From: Flavobacteriales bacterium
GTDB taxonomy: Bacteria; Bacteroidota; Bacteroidia; Flavobacteriales_D; Crocinitomicaceae
Direction: 5' to 3'
Assembly: GCA_947460825.1 (NCBI GenBank)
Contig: CANHHA010000001.1
Coordinates: 124,001 to 188,000 of the forward strand
DNA: 64,000 bases
Shown: piece by piece, positions 53,970 to 63,485 of the stretch
Layout of the letters: each line of letters begins with the position of its first letter
Numbering within the stretch: position 1 is the stretch's first letter
Notes under the pieces: generated by a model
The model's input: the letters and a program-made list of their open reading frames with translations, nothing else
What the model was told of the DNA's origin: nothing
Databases searched by the model: none
Made by a program: the position numbers and the translations under genes

Positions 53970-55140
53970 GCGACCTACCCTCCTTTTCATGACATCTCGA
54001 TTTCCATATCCGCTAGAAAAAGGAGATAAATTACGCGCTTACCATTTAATCAAAGGCCTAAGCAAAACCCATCAAATTCACTTGTTCGCCTTGAGCTCTG
54101 AATCTATTGATGCCTCGTGGATCAACGAACTGTCTCCGTATGTAGTATCCATTCAGCACTTCCATCTGAATAAATTTGCACAATGGTTTCGATTAATTGG
54201 ATGCTTATTTACGAATCAACCCTTTCAATTGGCGTATTTCACCTCTTATCAATTAAAACGAACCCTTAAAAAATCAATTTCAACCCTTTCTCCCGATCAT
54301 ATCTTTTGTCAGATGATCCGCCCAGCAGAGTACGTAAAAAATTATCATCGGTGTAACAAAACCATTGATTACATGGATGCCTTATCCGTTGGTATGGAGC
54401 GAAGGGCTCAAAAAGCTCCGTGGTATACTCGGTGGATATTCAACATGGAAGCTGCACGACTTAAAGAATATGAACAGCGTATTTTTAATTATTTTGAATT
54501 TCAAACGATGATAAGTCATCAGGATGTTCACTACATTGCTCATCCGGACCAACGCAAAATACGTGTAATTCCAAACGGTATTGATACGGAGTATTTCCAC
54601 CCAATGAAAGACATTCAAGCCAGTTTTGATTTAGTGTTTGTAGGGAATTTATCCTACGCGCCAAATATTGATGCGATGCGTTGGTTTGCAGAGCACCTAC
54701 TAACGAAGCGACCAACATGGACCTTACTGATTGCGGGTGCAAATCCTTCACCAGCGTTCGTTCAGTCTTTAAAAAAATACCCAAACATTACAATCGAAGG
54801 GTGGCAGGAAGATATTCGCAGGGCCTATGCTAGAGGAAAGATATTTGTTGCTCCGATGCAGATAGGTACAGGCATGCAAAACAAACTCCTTGAAGCCATG
54901 GCTATGGGAATTCCATGCCTCACCACACCCTTGGCCAGTGAAGCCCTAGAAATAGTTCCGGGACGAGACCTGTGGGTAGGGAATAATGCAGAAGCCATGG
55001 AGGAACACATTGTGTATTTACTCGATAATCCAGAAGAAGCGGAGGCACTTGGAGATCAAGGAAGAAAAACGGTGCGGGAGATTTATGGTTGGGGACGTGC
55101 GGTGAACGCACTAGATGGCTTGATTACTCCCCGGCATTAA
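53962..55140 (+). CDS. Glycosyltransferase GT4-like, second of a pair
   Basis: The 392-residue GT-B enzyme starts TLLFMTSRFPYPLEKGDKLRAYHL, with MDALSVGMERRAQK, VIPNGIDTEYFHP, FVGNLSYAPNIDAMRWFAEH and MQIGTGMQNKLLEAMAMGIP. It resembles the Stp1-like/PEP-CTERM-associated group of glycosyltransferases, though no exosortase genes are in view. Its start overlaps the first GT by 8 nt and its end overlaps a convergent gene by 17 bp. It probably adds a sugar to an LPS or exopolysaccharide precursor. Confidence 0.88.
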   Translation: MDKRPTLLFMTSRFPYPLEKGDKLRAYHLIKGLSKTHQIHLFALSSESIDASWINELSPYVVSIQHFHLNKFAQWFRLIGCLFTNQPFQLAYFTSYQLKRTLKKSISTLSPDHIFCQMIRPAEYVKNYHRCNKTIDYMDALSVGMERRAQKAPWYTRWIFNMEAARLKEYEQRIFNYFEFQTMISHQDVHYIAHPDQRKIRVIPNGIDTEYFHPMKDIQASFDLVFVGNLSYAPNIDAMRWFAEHLLTKRPTWTLLIAGANPSPAFVQSLKKYPNITIEGWQEDIRRAYARGKIFVAPMQIGTGMQNKLLEAMAMGIPCLTTPLASEALEIVPGRDLWVGNNAEAMEEHIVYLLDNPEEAEALGDQGRKTVREIYGWGRAVNALDGLITPRH

Positions 55141-55834
55141 AGCGTTTGAAATGCTCGTATTTATCCTTGATATACGTGATTAATTCAAGTTCTGATGCCG
55201 TCTTTAAGAAATCGTCGTCTAGATTCAAAAACAGCATAAACGAATCGAAATCTGCTTCGGGTAAATCAATAATGTCATAAGCGACATATAATCTCAAAAG
55301 TTCTTGCACCACTTTGCGTTGATCATCGCGATAAACTTGTGCTGCAATCCAACGTTTGTTTTGCTCTTTTTTAGAAAAGGCTTGATAAAGGGCTGTAATG
55401 GGACTTTCAAGAATATTTATTCCGGAAACCATTCGTGTATCAACCATGGCTAGGGCTGCACGCTCCTCTTTAATTTGTTCCAAGGTTTTTAACGGTTTCA
55501 CCACAACTTCTGCCACTTCTTGAGGGAGGCGATCGATGTAAGCGAGCACATTGCATTGGCAATTGGAATCTGGTGTTACCTTAAACTCATAAATTGGATA
55601 TTGTTTAACCGAGAGTGCAATGCGTTCGTTTGCCAAGGCATATACAGAAAAGGAACCACTGGGTTGACCAAAACTGGCCTTGCCACTGCTGCGATTCACG
55701 ACCATTAGGTTATAAAAGCTTTGCGGTCGCAATGAATCTATGACACGACCTCGAATCAATACCTTATTGCATTGTCCTTGTACAAAAAAGGAAATAAACA
55801 AGGTGCCTAAAAGAAATATGCTACAGTTTTTCAA
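55124..55834 (-). CDS. Exported protein with carboxypeptidase-regulatory-like domain, function unknown
   Basis: The 236-residue protein has a signal peptide (MKNCSIFLLGTLFISFFVQGQ) and a beta-sandwich resembling CarboxypepD_reg (VLIRGRVIDSLRPQSFYNLMVV, SGSFSVYALANERIALSV). A helical C-terminal half follows (ESPITALYQAFSKKEQNKR, YRDDQRKVVQELL). Many Bacteroidota have such proteins next to unrelated genes and their role is unknown. It overlaps the end of the M50 protease gene by 14 nt, so it belongs to the ffh-M50 transcription unit. Confidence 0.78.
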   Translation of the reverse strand: MKNCSIFLLGTLFISFFVQGQCNKVLIRGRVIDSLRPQSFYNLMVVNRSSGKASFGQPSGSFSVYALANERIALSVKQYPIYEFKVTPDSNCQCNVLAYIDRLPQEVAEVVVKPLKTLEQIKEERAALAMVDTRMVSGINILESPITALYQAFSKKEQNKRWIAAQVYRDDQRKVVQELLRLYVAYDIIDLPEADFDSFMLFLNLDDDFLKTASELELITYIKDKYEHFKRFNAGE

Positions 55835-56756
55835 AATACCAATTAAAATCGAGGGTCAACAACAAGTAAATGGGCAAGGCAAATAACACAATCCAGGCCA
55901 AAAACAGGAATACCTTCGCGAGTAGACTTAAATCTTGTGTGATTGGAGGAATCAACAAATCGCTCACATGCGCAGCTAGGTTAGAATTTCCCTCTTCAGT
56001 ATAGGCATCTAGTTCAGCCAATACAGGTTTATCTTTGATGAGTACCTGTTTAATCATGTGGTAATCCCGATTAGATAACTCCTCGTAGGTAACAATGTAA
56101 TTTACATGTAATTCATTTAAGTCCTTCCTCAATTGATAGTTCTTTTGCATGGCGCGAACTCGAATCCCCATGAGAAATCCAAAACCGGCAACTAACCAAT
56201 CTTTCATTAAAAGTCCGAGGATAATTAATGCTAATGAAGAGATTAAGGCAAAAATCATTAAATATAAATCCCGTTGGCGAATGACAAGTAACTTCAGGAT
56301 TTGACCACCATCTAAGGGATCGATAGGTAATAAATTGATCGCATTAACAAAAATGAAAATAAAGGAAAGCAGCAAGAGCCAATCCCACTGATAAACGCCG
56401 CTCAGGTAAAGACCTACAGACCCTAGAATTATCCCCGGAAACGGGCCAAAAATAACCACCAATAAACTCTCTTTTTGGGAATAACGATCTTTGCTTCCTT
56501 GAACAAAGGCCCCCATTAAGGGAATAAAAAGCATTCTAACATTTTCATAATTAAAGCGTTTCATCTGGCTAAAATGACCAAATTCATGCACGAGAAGTAC
56601 TAAGACCAAAAAAAATACAAAATCTGCCCGGTCACTGTAAATACTCAAGAAAACTGCAATAAACAAGACAATTGTAAATACGGTCAAGCCCCAATTGCTT
56701 TTAACTACTTGCTTGTGAAGATGTGGTTTTTCGGGGTACAATTCAAATTCTACCAT
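55821..56756 (-). CDS. Site-2 protease family membrane metalloprotease (M50)
   Basis: The 311-residue membrane protein has the zinc site HEFGH (in LVLLVHEFGHFSQMKRF) and the second ligand motif LPIDPLDGGQILKLL within helices, as in S2P enzymes. About six helices are predicted, one close to the C-terminus. S2P proteases cut membrane-embedded substrates such as anti-sigma factors; no PDZ domain is visible and the substrate is unknown. It starts 3 nt after ffh and likely shares its transcript. Confidence 0.88.
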   Translation of the reverse strand: MVEFELYPEKPHLHKQVVKSNWGLTVFTIVLFIAVFLSIYSDRADFVFFLVLVLLVHEFGHFSQMKRFNYENVRMLFIPLMGAFVQGSKDRYSQKESLLVVIFGPFPGIILGSVGLYLSGVYQWDWLLLLSFIFIFVNAINLLPIDPLDGGQILKLLVIRQRDLYLMIFALISSLALIILGLLMKDWLVAGFGFLMGIRVRAMQKNYQLRKDLNELHVNYIVTYEELSNRDYHMIKQVLIKDKPVLAELDAYTEEGNSNLAAHVSDLLIPPITQDLSLLAKVFLFLAWIVLFALPIYLLLTLDFNWYFEKL

Positions 56757-56759
56757 TGA

Positions 56760-58091
56760 CTAGCGCATGTTTTTCATTTGTCCCATCATGTTGGCCATAT
56801 TTCGGGGGTTACTCATCATCTTCATCATCTTACGCATGTCCTCAAACTGCTTAATGAGCTTATTTACATCTTGTATGGTGGTACCACTTCCACTGGCTAT
56901 TCTCGCCTTTCTGGAAGGATTTAAAATAGCCGGCATTGATCGTTCTTTCGGGGTCATGGAGCGAATAATGGCTTCCACTCCTTTGAACGCATCATCAGGA
57001 ACATCTACTTCTTTCATGGCCTTAGACATCCCAGGAATCATCCCCATAAGGTCTTTTACATTCCCCATCTTTTTAATTTGTTCCAGTTGCCCTAAGAAAT
57101 CATTAAAATCAAACTGATCTTTCATGATTTTCTTTTGCAAACGTCTTGCCTCCTCCTCATTAAACTGCTCTTGAGCCCGCTCCACTAAAGAAACAACGTC
57201 GCCCATCCCAAGAATTCGATCTGCCATCCTAGACGGATAAAACACATCCAAGGCATCCATTTTCTCGCCTGTACCAACAAATTTTATGGGCTTGTTAACG
57301 ATGGACTTGATCGATAAGGCGGCACCGCCGCGTGTATCACCGTCTAGCTTTGTTAATACGACTCCATCGAAGTTGATTCGGTCGTTAAATGCTTTTGCGG
57401 TATTTACAGCATCTTGTCCGGTCATGGAATCCACTACGAACAGGGTTTCTGAAGGCTGAATCGCTGCTTTTACTTGCGCAATTTCATCCATCATCGCTTC
57501 ATCAACAGCCAAACGCCCCGCGGTATCTACGATAACTACATTAAAGCCTTTTGAACGCGCATGATTAAGTGCTTTGGTAGCAATGTTCACCGGACTTTTT
57601 TCTTCCCGGTCAGAAAACACCTCAATACCTAATTGCTCGCCGAGTACATGCAATTGATCAATCGCTGCCGGACGATAGACATCGCAGGCTACGAGTAGTA
57701 CATTTTTACCTTTTTTTGATTTTAAGTAGCTTCCGAGCTTTCCGGTAAATGTTGTTTTACCAGAACCTTGAAGACCCGACATGAGAATGACAGCAGGAGC
57801 TCCTTTTAAATTGATCTCTGACTCATTCCCTCCCATTAATTCCACCAATTCCTCATGACAAATCTTAATCATGAGTTGTCCTGGAGAAACCGCGGTTAAC
57901 ACATCCCTTCCTAGGGCTTTTTCTTTAACCGTATTGGTAAATTGTTTGGCTGTATTAAAGTTGACATCGGCATCTAGTAAAGCACGACGAACCTCTTTCA
58001 AGGTTTCAGCGACATTAATTTCTGTAATTTGACCTTGACCTTTCAGAACTTTGAACGCACGTTCAAATTTATCCGTTAAATTTTCAAACAT
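56760..58091 (-). CDS. ffh: Signal recognition particle protein Ffh
   Basis: The 443-residue SRP54 homologue has an N domain (about 1-90), a G domain with GLQGSGKTTFTGKL, DVYRPAAIDQL, VDTAGRLAVDE and TKLDGDTRGGAAL, and a Met-rich M domain (about 300-443, ending MMKMMSNPRNMANMMGQM) that binds 4.5S RNA and signal sequences. It targets membrane proteins to the translocon with FtsY. A -7 box lies 21 nt upstream. It heads an operon with the M50 protease and a small exported protein. Confidence 0.97.
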   Translation of the reverse strand: MFENLTDKFERAFKVLKGQGQITEINVAETLKEVRRALLDADVNFNTAKQFTNTVKEKALGRDVLTAVSPGQLMIKICHEELVELMGGNESEINLKGAPAVILMSGLQGSGKTTFTGKLGSYLKSKKGKNVLLVACDVYRPAAIDQLHVLGEQLGIEVFSDREEKSPVNIATKALNHARSKGFNVVIVDTAGRLAVDEAMMDEIAQVKAAIQPSETLFVVDSMTGQDAVNTAKAFNDRINFDGVVLTKLDGDTRGGAALSIKSIVNKPIKFVGTGEKMDALDVFYPSRMADRILGMGDVVSLVERAQEQFNEEEARRLQKKIMKDQFDFNDFLGQLEQIKKMGNVKDLMGMIPGMSKAMKEVDVPDDAFKGVEAIIRSMTPKERSMPAILNPSRKARIASGSGTTIQDVNKLIKQFEDMRKMMKMMSNPRNMANMMGQMKNMR

Positions 58092-58112
58092 ATGCTTTTG
58101 CTATTGAAGCTA

Positions 58113-58120
58113 CAAAAGTA
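58113..58120 (-). promoter_or_regulatory. TAnnTTTG -7 box for the ffh operon
   Basis: TACTTTTG on the minus strand lies 21 nt before the ffh ATG. Confidence 0.6.
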
Positions 58121-58145
58121 AGGAAATGTATGCATAATTGGAAGG

Positions 58146-60101
58146 TTATTCACCTACTAATCTCGGTTTAGCTAATTTCGAGTGGGTCCTACCGTAGCTA
58201 AAATAAATGATCAACCCAAGTGCCAACCAGATTGAGAAATACAACCAGTTTTCAGCTTTAATCTCACTCATCATATACAAACAACTCAATAAGCCAAGCA
58301 ATGGAATCATCGACAGATTTTTAAGGAAACTCATAATGGTGATAAAAATCGTAAACAAAATAAAAATCCAACGCGGTATTTTATGTGCAAAGTGCTTGAA
58401 CCCATAGTTATAGAAATGAGATTTCGGCAAATTCAGAAACTTCAAATCCTCTACCAAGGCTTTTGTTCCGTGAAGTTCATAATAAGCATCTACATTCCGC
58501 TTTGAAAACGTGAAGGAAGCATTCTTATCCTGAATAAGGTGATTTTTTAGGGACATAATTTGATTTGGATTCATGCCCTCGATCATTTCTGCCTTGGTTT
58601 TCAAGGACTCTTTATTCGTTATGAAATCTATCGTTTGCCGCTGAAATGCGGTAAAAAAGAATACCAATGTCCCAATAAGCAATACCGGCATAATGTATTT
58701 TCCATTCAAATAGGGAGTTCTGAATTTCCCGCGCGGAATATCCGTTCTGTGCTGCAGCATGAGCACACCGCCACACACTAGCACAAATGCAAATAAGGTA
58801 CCAATGCTACAAAGATCTGTAACCATGGTTAAATTCATGAAAAGTGCAGGTACCGCAACCACAAAACCAACTACGATGGTGGCAAAGGAAGGGGTCTTGT
58901 ATTTTGGGTGAACCTTTGCAAATCGACTTGGTAACAACCCATCACGGCTCATACTCATCCAAATCCTTGGCTGTCCCATTTGAAAAACTAAAAGCACTGA
59001 AGCCATCGCAACTACTGCACTTACCGAAATAATTCCACTGAGATAGGGCAGGTTGATCTCAGTAAACACAAAGGATAATGGTTCACCTACGCGCAAGGTT
59101 TTGTAAGAGACAATACCGGTTAACACTAACGCAATGGCAATGTATAAAATCGTACAGATGATAATCGCCCACATCATCCCGCGGGGTAAATCGCGTTGTG
59201 GATCTTCGCACTCCTCAGCGGTTGTTGATATAGCATCAAACCCAATGTAGGCAAAGAACACCGCCGATACGCCTTTCAAAACACCGCCAATCCCCTTTGG
59301 AGCAAAGGGATTCCAATTGGAAACATCGATGTAAAACACCCCCACTCCAATCACCAATAAAATAACGGCTAATTTGATAATTACCATAGCATTCGATGCG
59401 TTTCGACTCTCTTTAATTCCTCGATAAACTAAAGCCGTAATTAAAATGATAATGAATAAAGCAGGCAAGTCTAAAATCACATGAAAGCCTAAAAACGTAG
59501 GACTTAGCTCGTAAGCACTGTAAGCGGTTTGTATTCCTTCAGGAATGTCTGTCAATGATTTCCCGGATTCCAATAAGGTCATTGCTTGCTGATGGCCTTT
59601 AAACGCTGAGAAATAATCCATTTGAGACCACAAGGGAATATGAATTCCATCAATTCCCAATCCTGAAATTTTGATGTTACTGAGCATGTCGGTGAAATAA
59701 TCAGACCATGAAATAGCTACTGTAATGTTACCAATCGCATATTCCATAATCAAAGCCCAGCCTATGATCCAGGCAATAATCTCACCAAAGGCGACGTAAG
59801 AATACGTGTATGCACTACCGGAAACAGGCACAATTGATGCAAATTCAGCATAGGCAAAAGCCGCAAATCCACAGGCAATTGCGGTGAATAAAAACAAGAA
59901 AATAACGGCAGGACCCGCCTGATAACTTGCCTCTCCGATGGTAGAAAAAATCCCTGCCCCAATAATCGCTGCTATACCAAATGCAGTTAAATCCCTTACC
60001 TTCAGGTGCTTTCCAAGCGCCCCATGTCCATCCGCTAATTGATTTGCTTCAAGTTGTTTGAGAATATCTGGTATTTGTTTTCTTCGAAATAAAGTGCGCA
60101 T
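58146..60101 (-). CDS. APC superfamily amino acid permease, cationic amino acid transporter-like
   Basis: The 651-residue transporter has the APC signature GIAAIIGAGIFSTIGEA in helix 1 and AYAEFASIVPVSGSAYTY in helix 3. FFAYIGFDAISTTAEECEDPQRDLP lies in the helix 6 region and resembles eukaryotic-type CAT transporters. About 14 helices are predicted. A hydrophilic insert of about 75 residues (near 490-565) lies before the last helices. It imports amino acids across the inner membrane; the substrate cannot be fixed. No exact TAnnTTTG box is seen upstream. Confidence 0.9.
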   Translation of the reverse strand: MRTLFRRKQIPDILKQLEANQLADGHGALGKHLKVRDLTAFGIAAIIGAGIFSTIGEASYQAGPAVIFLFLFTAIACGFAAFAYAEFASIVPVSGSAYTYSYVAFGEIIAWIIGWALIMEYAIGNITVAISWSDYFTDMLSNIKISGLGIDGIHIPLWSQMDYFSAFKGHQQAMTLLESGKSLTDIPEGIQTAYSAYELSPTFLGFHVILDLPALFIIILITALVYRGIKESRNASNAMVIIKLAVILLVIGVGVFYIDVSNWNPFAPKGIGGVLKGVSAVFFAYIGFDAISTTAEECEDPQRDLPRGMMWAIIICTILYIAIALVLTGIVSYKTLRVGEPLSFVFTEINLPYLSGIISVSAVVAMASVLLVFQMGQPRIWMSMSRDGLLPSRFAKVHPKYKTPSFATIVVGFVVAVPALFMNLTMVTDLCSIGTLFAFVLVCGGVLMLQHRTDIPRGKFRTPYLNGKYIMPVLLIGTLVFFFTAFQRQTIDFITNKESLKTKAEMIEGMNPNQIMSLKNHLIQDKNASFTFSKRNVDAYYELHGTKALVEDLKFLNLPKSHFYNYGFKHFAHKIPRWIFILFTIFITIMSFLKNLSMIPLLGLLSCLYMMSEIKAENWLYFSIWLALGLIIYFSYGRTHSKLAKPRLVGE

Positions 60102-60164
60102 AGTATGAATTGAACCCCTAAAATAGAAATATTTTTAAGATGAACCCTTTTTACCCACAAGTGT

Positions 60165-60172
60165 TACCTTTG
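60165..60172 (+). promoter_or_regulatory. TAnnTTTG -7 box for uvrA
   Basis: TACCTTTG ends 4 nt before the GTG start at 60177. Box, spacing and near-leaderless arrangement match uvrB. Confidence 0.7.
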
Positions 60173-60176
60173 TATC

Positions 60177-62948
60177 GTGTCAAGATTCATCGAAATAAAA
60201 GGGGCAGCGGCGAATAATTTAAAACAAATTGATGCGCAGATTCCACATGGAAAAATCACCGTAATTACGGGGGTTTCAGGTTCTGGAAAATCAACCCTAG
60301 CGTTCGACACGCTATATGCGGAGGGACAACGACGTTTTATTGAATCCATGTCTTCTTACGCGCGGCAATTTCTAGGTAAATTGGAAAAACCGAAGGTTGA
60401 TTACATCAAAGGTCTTTCCCCTGCGATTGCTATTCAGCAGAAAGTAATTTCCTCTAACCCGAGATCTACGGTGGGAACAACTACAGAGATTTATGACTTT
60501 TTAAAATTACTCTTCGCTCGAGAAGGAAAAACCTACTCTCCCGTTTCGAATCAAGAAGTGGTAAAAGATACGCCATCAAGCATTTTAAACGCGATTCTTT
60601 CTCCCGAAGACTCCTCCTTTGCTGTGCTTTCACCCATTAAAGTAAATCCAAAACGAAGCACTTCTGAAGAATTGCAAATAATTGCTAATGAGGGATTTAT
60701 TCGAATCTATGTAAACAAAAAGATTACTTTAATTTCAGACATCTCTGAACTCGAGCCTTGCGAAGAAATCACCGTTGTCATTGATCGATTCAAAACCACT
60801 CAATTAACCGAGCAAGAACAAGCGCAATTAATTGACTCCATTCAAATGGCCTTTGCTAAAAACGGTGGGACCTGCGGGATACTGAACATGGCGAACCAAG
60901 AAATTACTTGGTTCAACAACCGATTCGAACGCGACGGCATGACCTTTCAGGAACCAAGTTTGCATTTCTTTACCTTCAACAATCCCTTCGGTGCGTGTAA
61001 AACGTGTGAAGGTTTCGGAAGTGTGTTAGGCATTGATCCGAACTTAGTAATTCCTGATCCAAACTTAAGTATTTATGAAGGCGCCATTTATCCTTGGAAA
61101 GGTGAGGTAATGGGTGAATACCTGCAGCAATTATTGGTTCAAGCACACAAATTTGAATTCCCGGTGCACAAAGCGTATCGGTTGTTAACGAGTGCTCAGC
61201 AAGAATTACTGTGGGAAGGAAACACTTATTTTACAGGACTTCGAGCGTTTTTTAAATTCATTGAAAGTCAAACCTATAAAATTCAATACCGTGTGATGCT
61301 TTCCCGGTATAGAGGAAAGACCCAATGCCAAGAATGTCAGGGTACGCGACTCAGAGGCGATGCTGGTTATGTTAAATTCTATGGTAAATCACTCCAAGAG
61401 GTTGTCCTTATGCCGGTGAGTAAATTGCAAGGATTTTTTGAAGAAGCACAAGCGTCCATACCAACAAACAATGTACTTAAACGGCTACTCCCGGAAATCA
61501 TTCAACGCATTCGATTCTTGAATGAAGTCGGTCTGGGCTACCTTACCCTGAATCGTTCTACCAATACCTTGTCCGGCGGAGAATCTCAACGAATTCATTT
61601 GGCAACCTCCTTAGGCTCAAGCCTTGTGGGCTCCACCTATGTGTTGGATGAGCCATCGATTGGACTTCATCCAAGAGACACTAAAAACCTAATCCGCGTA
61701 TTAAATTCTTTGAAGGAAATTGGAAATACGCTCGTGATCGTGGAGCATGAAGAAGAAGTTATTAAAGCCGCAGATCACCTGATTGATATAGGTCCTTACG
61801 CCGGAGAAAACGGGGGGACCGTTGTATTTCAAGGTAATTTAAGCGCATTTAAAAAGAATAAGGGCTTGACAGCGAACTATTTTAATGGTACAACGCGTAT
61901 CCAAAGTCCCAGTGTTCGCCGAAAAGCGAGTTATTCCATTACCTTAAGCAATGCCAATTTGCACAATCTTAAAGAGGTTCACATTGAAATCCCGCTTCGC
62001 CAATTGGTTTGTATATCCGGGGTGTCCGGCTCTGGAAAATCTACGCTCCTTAAAACCTTATGCTATCCGGCGATAAAGCAAGCGTTATTTGATGCTAAAA
62101 ACACCTTGTACCGTGGGTGTACCTTATCCGGAGATATTAATAAAATCAAGGAGATTGAACTCATTGATCAAAATCCGATTGGAAAAAGCTCACGAAGCAA
62201 TCCGATTACCTACCTTAAAATCTTTGATGAAATCCGCGACCTCTATGCACGGCAGCCTTTAGCTAAAAATCGGAACTATAAACCCGGTTTCTTTAGCTTT
62301 AACGTGGAAGGCGGACGCTGTGATGCCTGTGATGGCGAAGGACTGGTAACCATTGGCATGCAATTCATGGCGGATATTCAATTGAAATGCGATACCTGTC
62401 AAGGAACTCGATTCAAGGAAGAAACCTTGGAAATTGTATATCGCCAAAAATCTATAGCCGATTTATTGGAAATGACCTTAGACGATCTTTCTTCTTTTTT
62501 TCATGAAAGTTCCGATAAGAAAGAAAAGCATATCGCTTCCATGATACAACCCTTGCTGGACGTAGGCTTGGGGTATTTAAGAGCTGGTCAAGCCTCCAGC
62601 ACACTTTCGGGCGGTGAAGCGCAACGCATCAAACTCGCATCGTTTTTGGCGAAAGGAAACAATCAAGCTCCTACCCTCTTTTTATTTGACGAACCCTCCA
62701 CTGGACTTCACTATTACGACATTGAAAAACTGTTGCAATCCTTGCAGGCTTTGATCGCAAACGGACATAGTATCGTTGTGATTGAACACAATTTAGACAT
62801 TATTAAAACCGCAGACCATGTGATCGATATTGGTCCGGAAGGTGGTGAAGGCGGTGGAAAGATTGTATTTACAGGAACTCCGGAGGACTTGGTGAACCAA
62901 ACGGACAACTATACCGGAATTGCCCTTGCAGAAAAAGGCCTGAATTAG
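60177..62948 (+). CDS. uvrA: UvrABC system protein A (excinuclease subunit A)
   Basis: The 923-residue UvrA has two ABC ATPase modules: Walker A GVSGSGKSTLAFD (about 33-45) and GVSGSGKSTLLKT (second half), and signatures STNTLSGGESQRI and ASSTLSGGEAQRI. Cysteine pairs form the zinc modules: CKTCEGFG with CQECQGTR, and CDACDGEG with CDTCQGTR. It finds helix-distorting lesions and loads UvrB. Length is slightly under the usual 940. The start is GTG, giving SRFIEIKGAAANNLKQID. The GNAT gene begins 4 nt after its stop, so the two are an operon. Confidence 0.97.
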   Translation: MSRFIEIKGAAANNLKQIDAQIPHGKITVITGVSGSGKSTLAFDTLYAEGQRRFIESMSSYARQFLGKLEKPKVDYIKGLSPAIAIQQKVISSNPRSTVGTTTEIYDFLKLLFAREGKTYSPVSNQEVVKDTPSSILNAILSPEDSSFAVLSPIKVNPKRSTSEELQIIANEGFIRIYVNKKITLISDISELEPCEEITVVIDRFKTTQLTEQEQAQLIDSIQMAFAKNGGTCGILNMANQEITWFNNRFERDGMTFQEPSLHFFTFNNPFGACKTCEGFGSVLGIDPNLVIPDPNLSIYEGAIYPWKGEVMGEYLQQLLVQAHKFEFPVHKAYRLLTSAQQELLWEGNTYFTGLRAFFKFIESQTYKIQYRVMLSRYRGKTQCQECQGTRLRGDAGYVKFYGKSLQEVVLMPVSKLQGFFEEAQASIPTNNVLKRLLPEIIQRIRFLNEVGLGYLTLNRSTNTLSGGESQRIHLATSLGSSLVGSTYVLDEPSIGLHPRDTKNLIRVLNSLKEIGNTLVIVEHEEEVIKAADHLIDIGPYAGENGGTVVFQGNLSAFKKNKGLTANYFNGTTRIQSPSVRRKASYSITLSNANLHNLKEVHIEIPLRQLVCISGVSGSGKSTLLKTLCYPAIKQALFDAKNTLYRGCTLSGDINKIKEIELIDQNPIGKSSRSNPITYLKIFDEIRDLYARQPLAKNRNYKPGFFSFNVEGGRCDACDGEGLVTIGMQFMADIQLKCDTCQGTRFKEETLEIVYRQKSIADLLEMTLDDLSSFFHESSDKKEKHIASMIQPLLDVGLGYLRAGQASSTLSGGEAQRIKLASFLAKGNNQAPTLFLFDEPSTGLHYYDIEKLLQSLQALIANGHSIVVIEHNLDIIKTADHVIDIGPEGGEGGGKIVFTGTPEDLVNQTDNYTGIALAEKGLN

Positions 62949-62952
62949 GGAA

Positions 62953-63429
62953 ATGAAAGCTAGAAACTTTGAGGAAAGAGATACAGAAGCCTGTCTGAGA
63001 ATTTTTGACGGTAATTGTCCACCCTATTTTGCTACCGAAGAGCGCACTGCCTTTGAACATTGGTTAGTATGCCAAGGAAAAACGTTGAAAAACGCATACA
63101 AGAACACAAGCTTGGAAACGTATCGCGTGATTGAACATGAAGGGGGTGAACTTTTGGGATGTGGCGGCTATTACTTGAACTTAGATCAAACGGAAGCCCG
63201 ATTTGCATGGGGAATGATTCGAAGGGAACTGCAGCATCAAGGAATCGGAAGATACCTTTCAATGCAGCGCATAGAAGAAATCAAAGTCAACTATCCGTTG
63301 GCAGAAATTACCTTAGCTACAAGTCAACACACCGTTCCGTTTTATGCCCAACTTGGGTTTGAAGTATTGGACATCATTCCATCGGGATTCGCTCCGAAGC
63401 TAGACAAATATGAAATGAAATGGAAGTGA
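62953..63429 (+). CDS. GNAT family N-acetyltransferase
   Basis: The 158-residue protein has GNAT elements: an N-terminal strand-helix (MKARNFEERDTEACLRIF), LLGCGGYYL, the acetyl-CoA loop REL-QHQGIGRYLSMQRIEEI and YAQLGFEVLDI. The substrate is unknown. It starts 4 nt after uvrA and is probably read from the same transcript, though a functional link to repair is not implied. Confidence 0.88.
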   Translation: MKARNFEERDTEACLRIFDGNCPPYFATEERTAFEHWLVCQGKTLKNAYKNTSLETYRVIEHEGGELLGCGGYYLNLDQTEARFAWGMIRRELQHQGIGRYLSMQRIEEIKVNYPLAEITLATSQHTVPFYAQLGFEVLDIIPSGFAPKLDKYEMKWK

Positions 63430-63455
63430 AATTGAACCGATCTTAAGTTAACCTG

Positions 63456-63463
63456 TATCTTTG
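63456..63463 (+). promoter_or_regulatory. TAnnTTTG -7 box for the SIMPL gene
   Basis: TATCTTTG lies 22 nt before the ATG at 63486. Confidence 0.55.
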
Positions 63464-63485
63464 GGTGAACTCAAAATAACATAAC

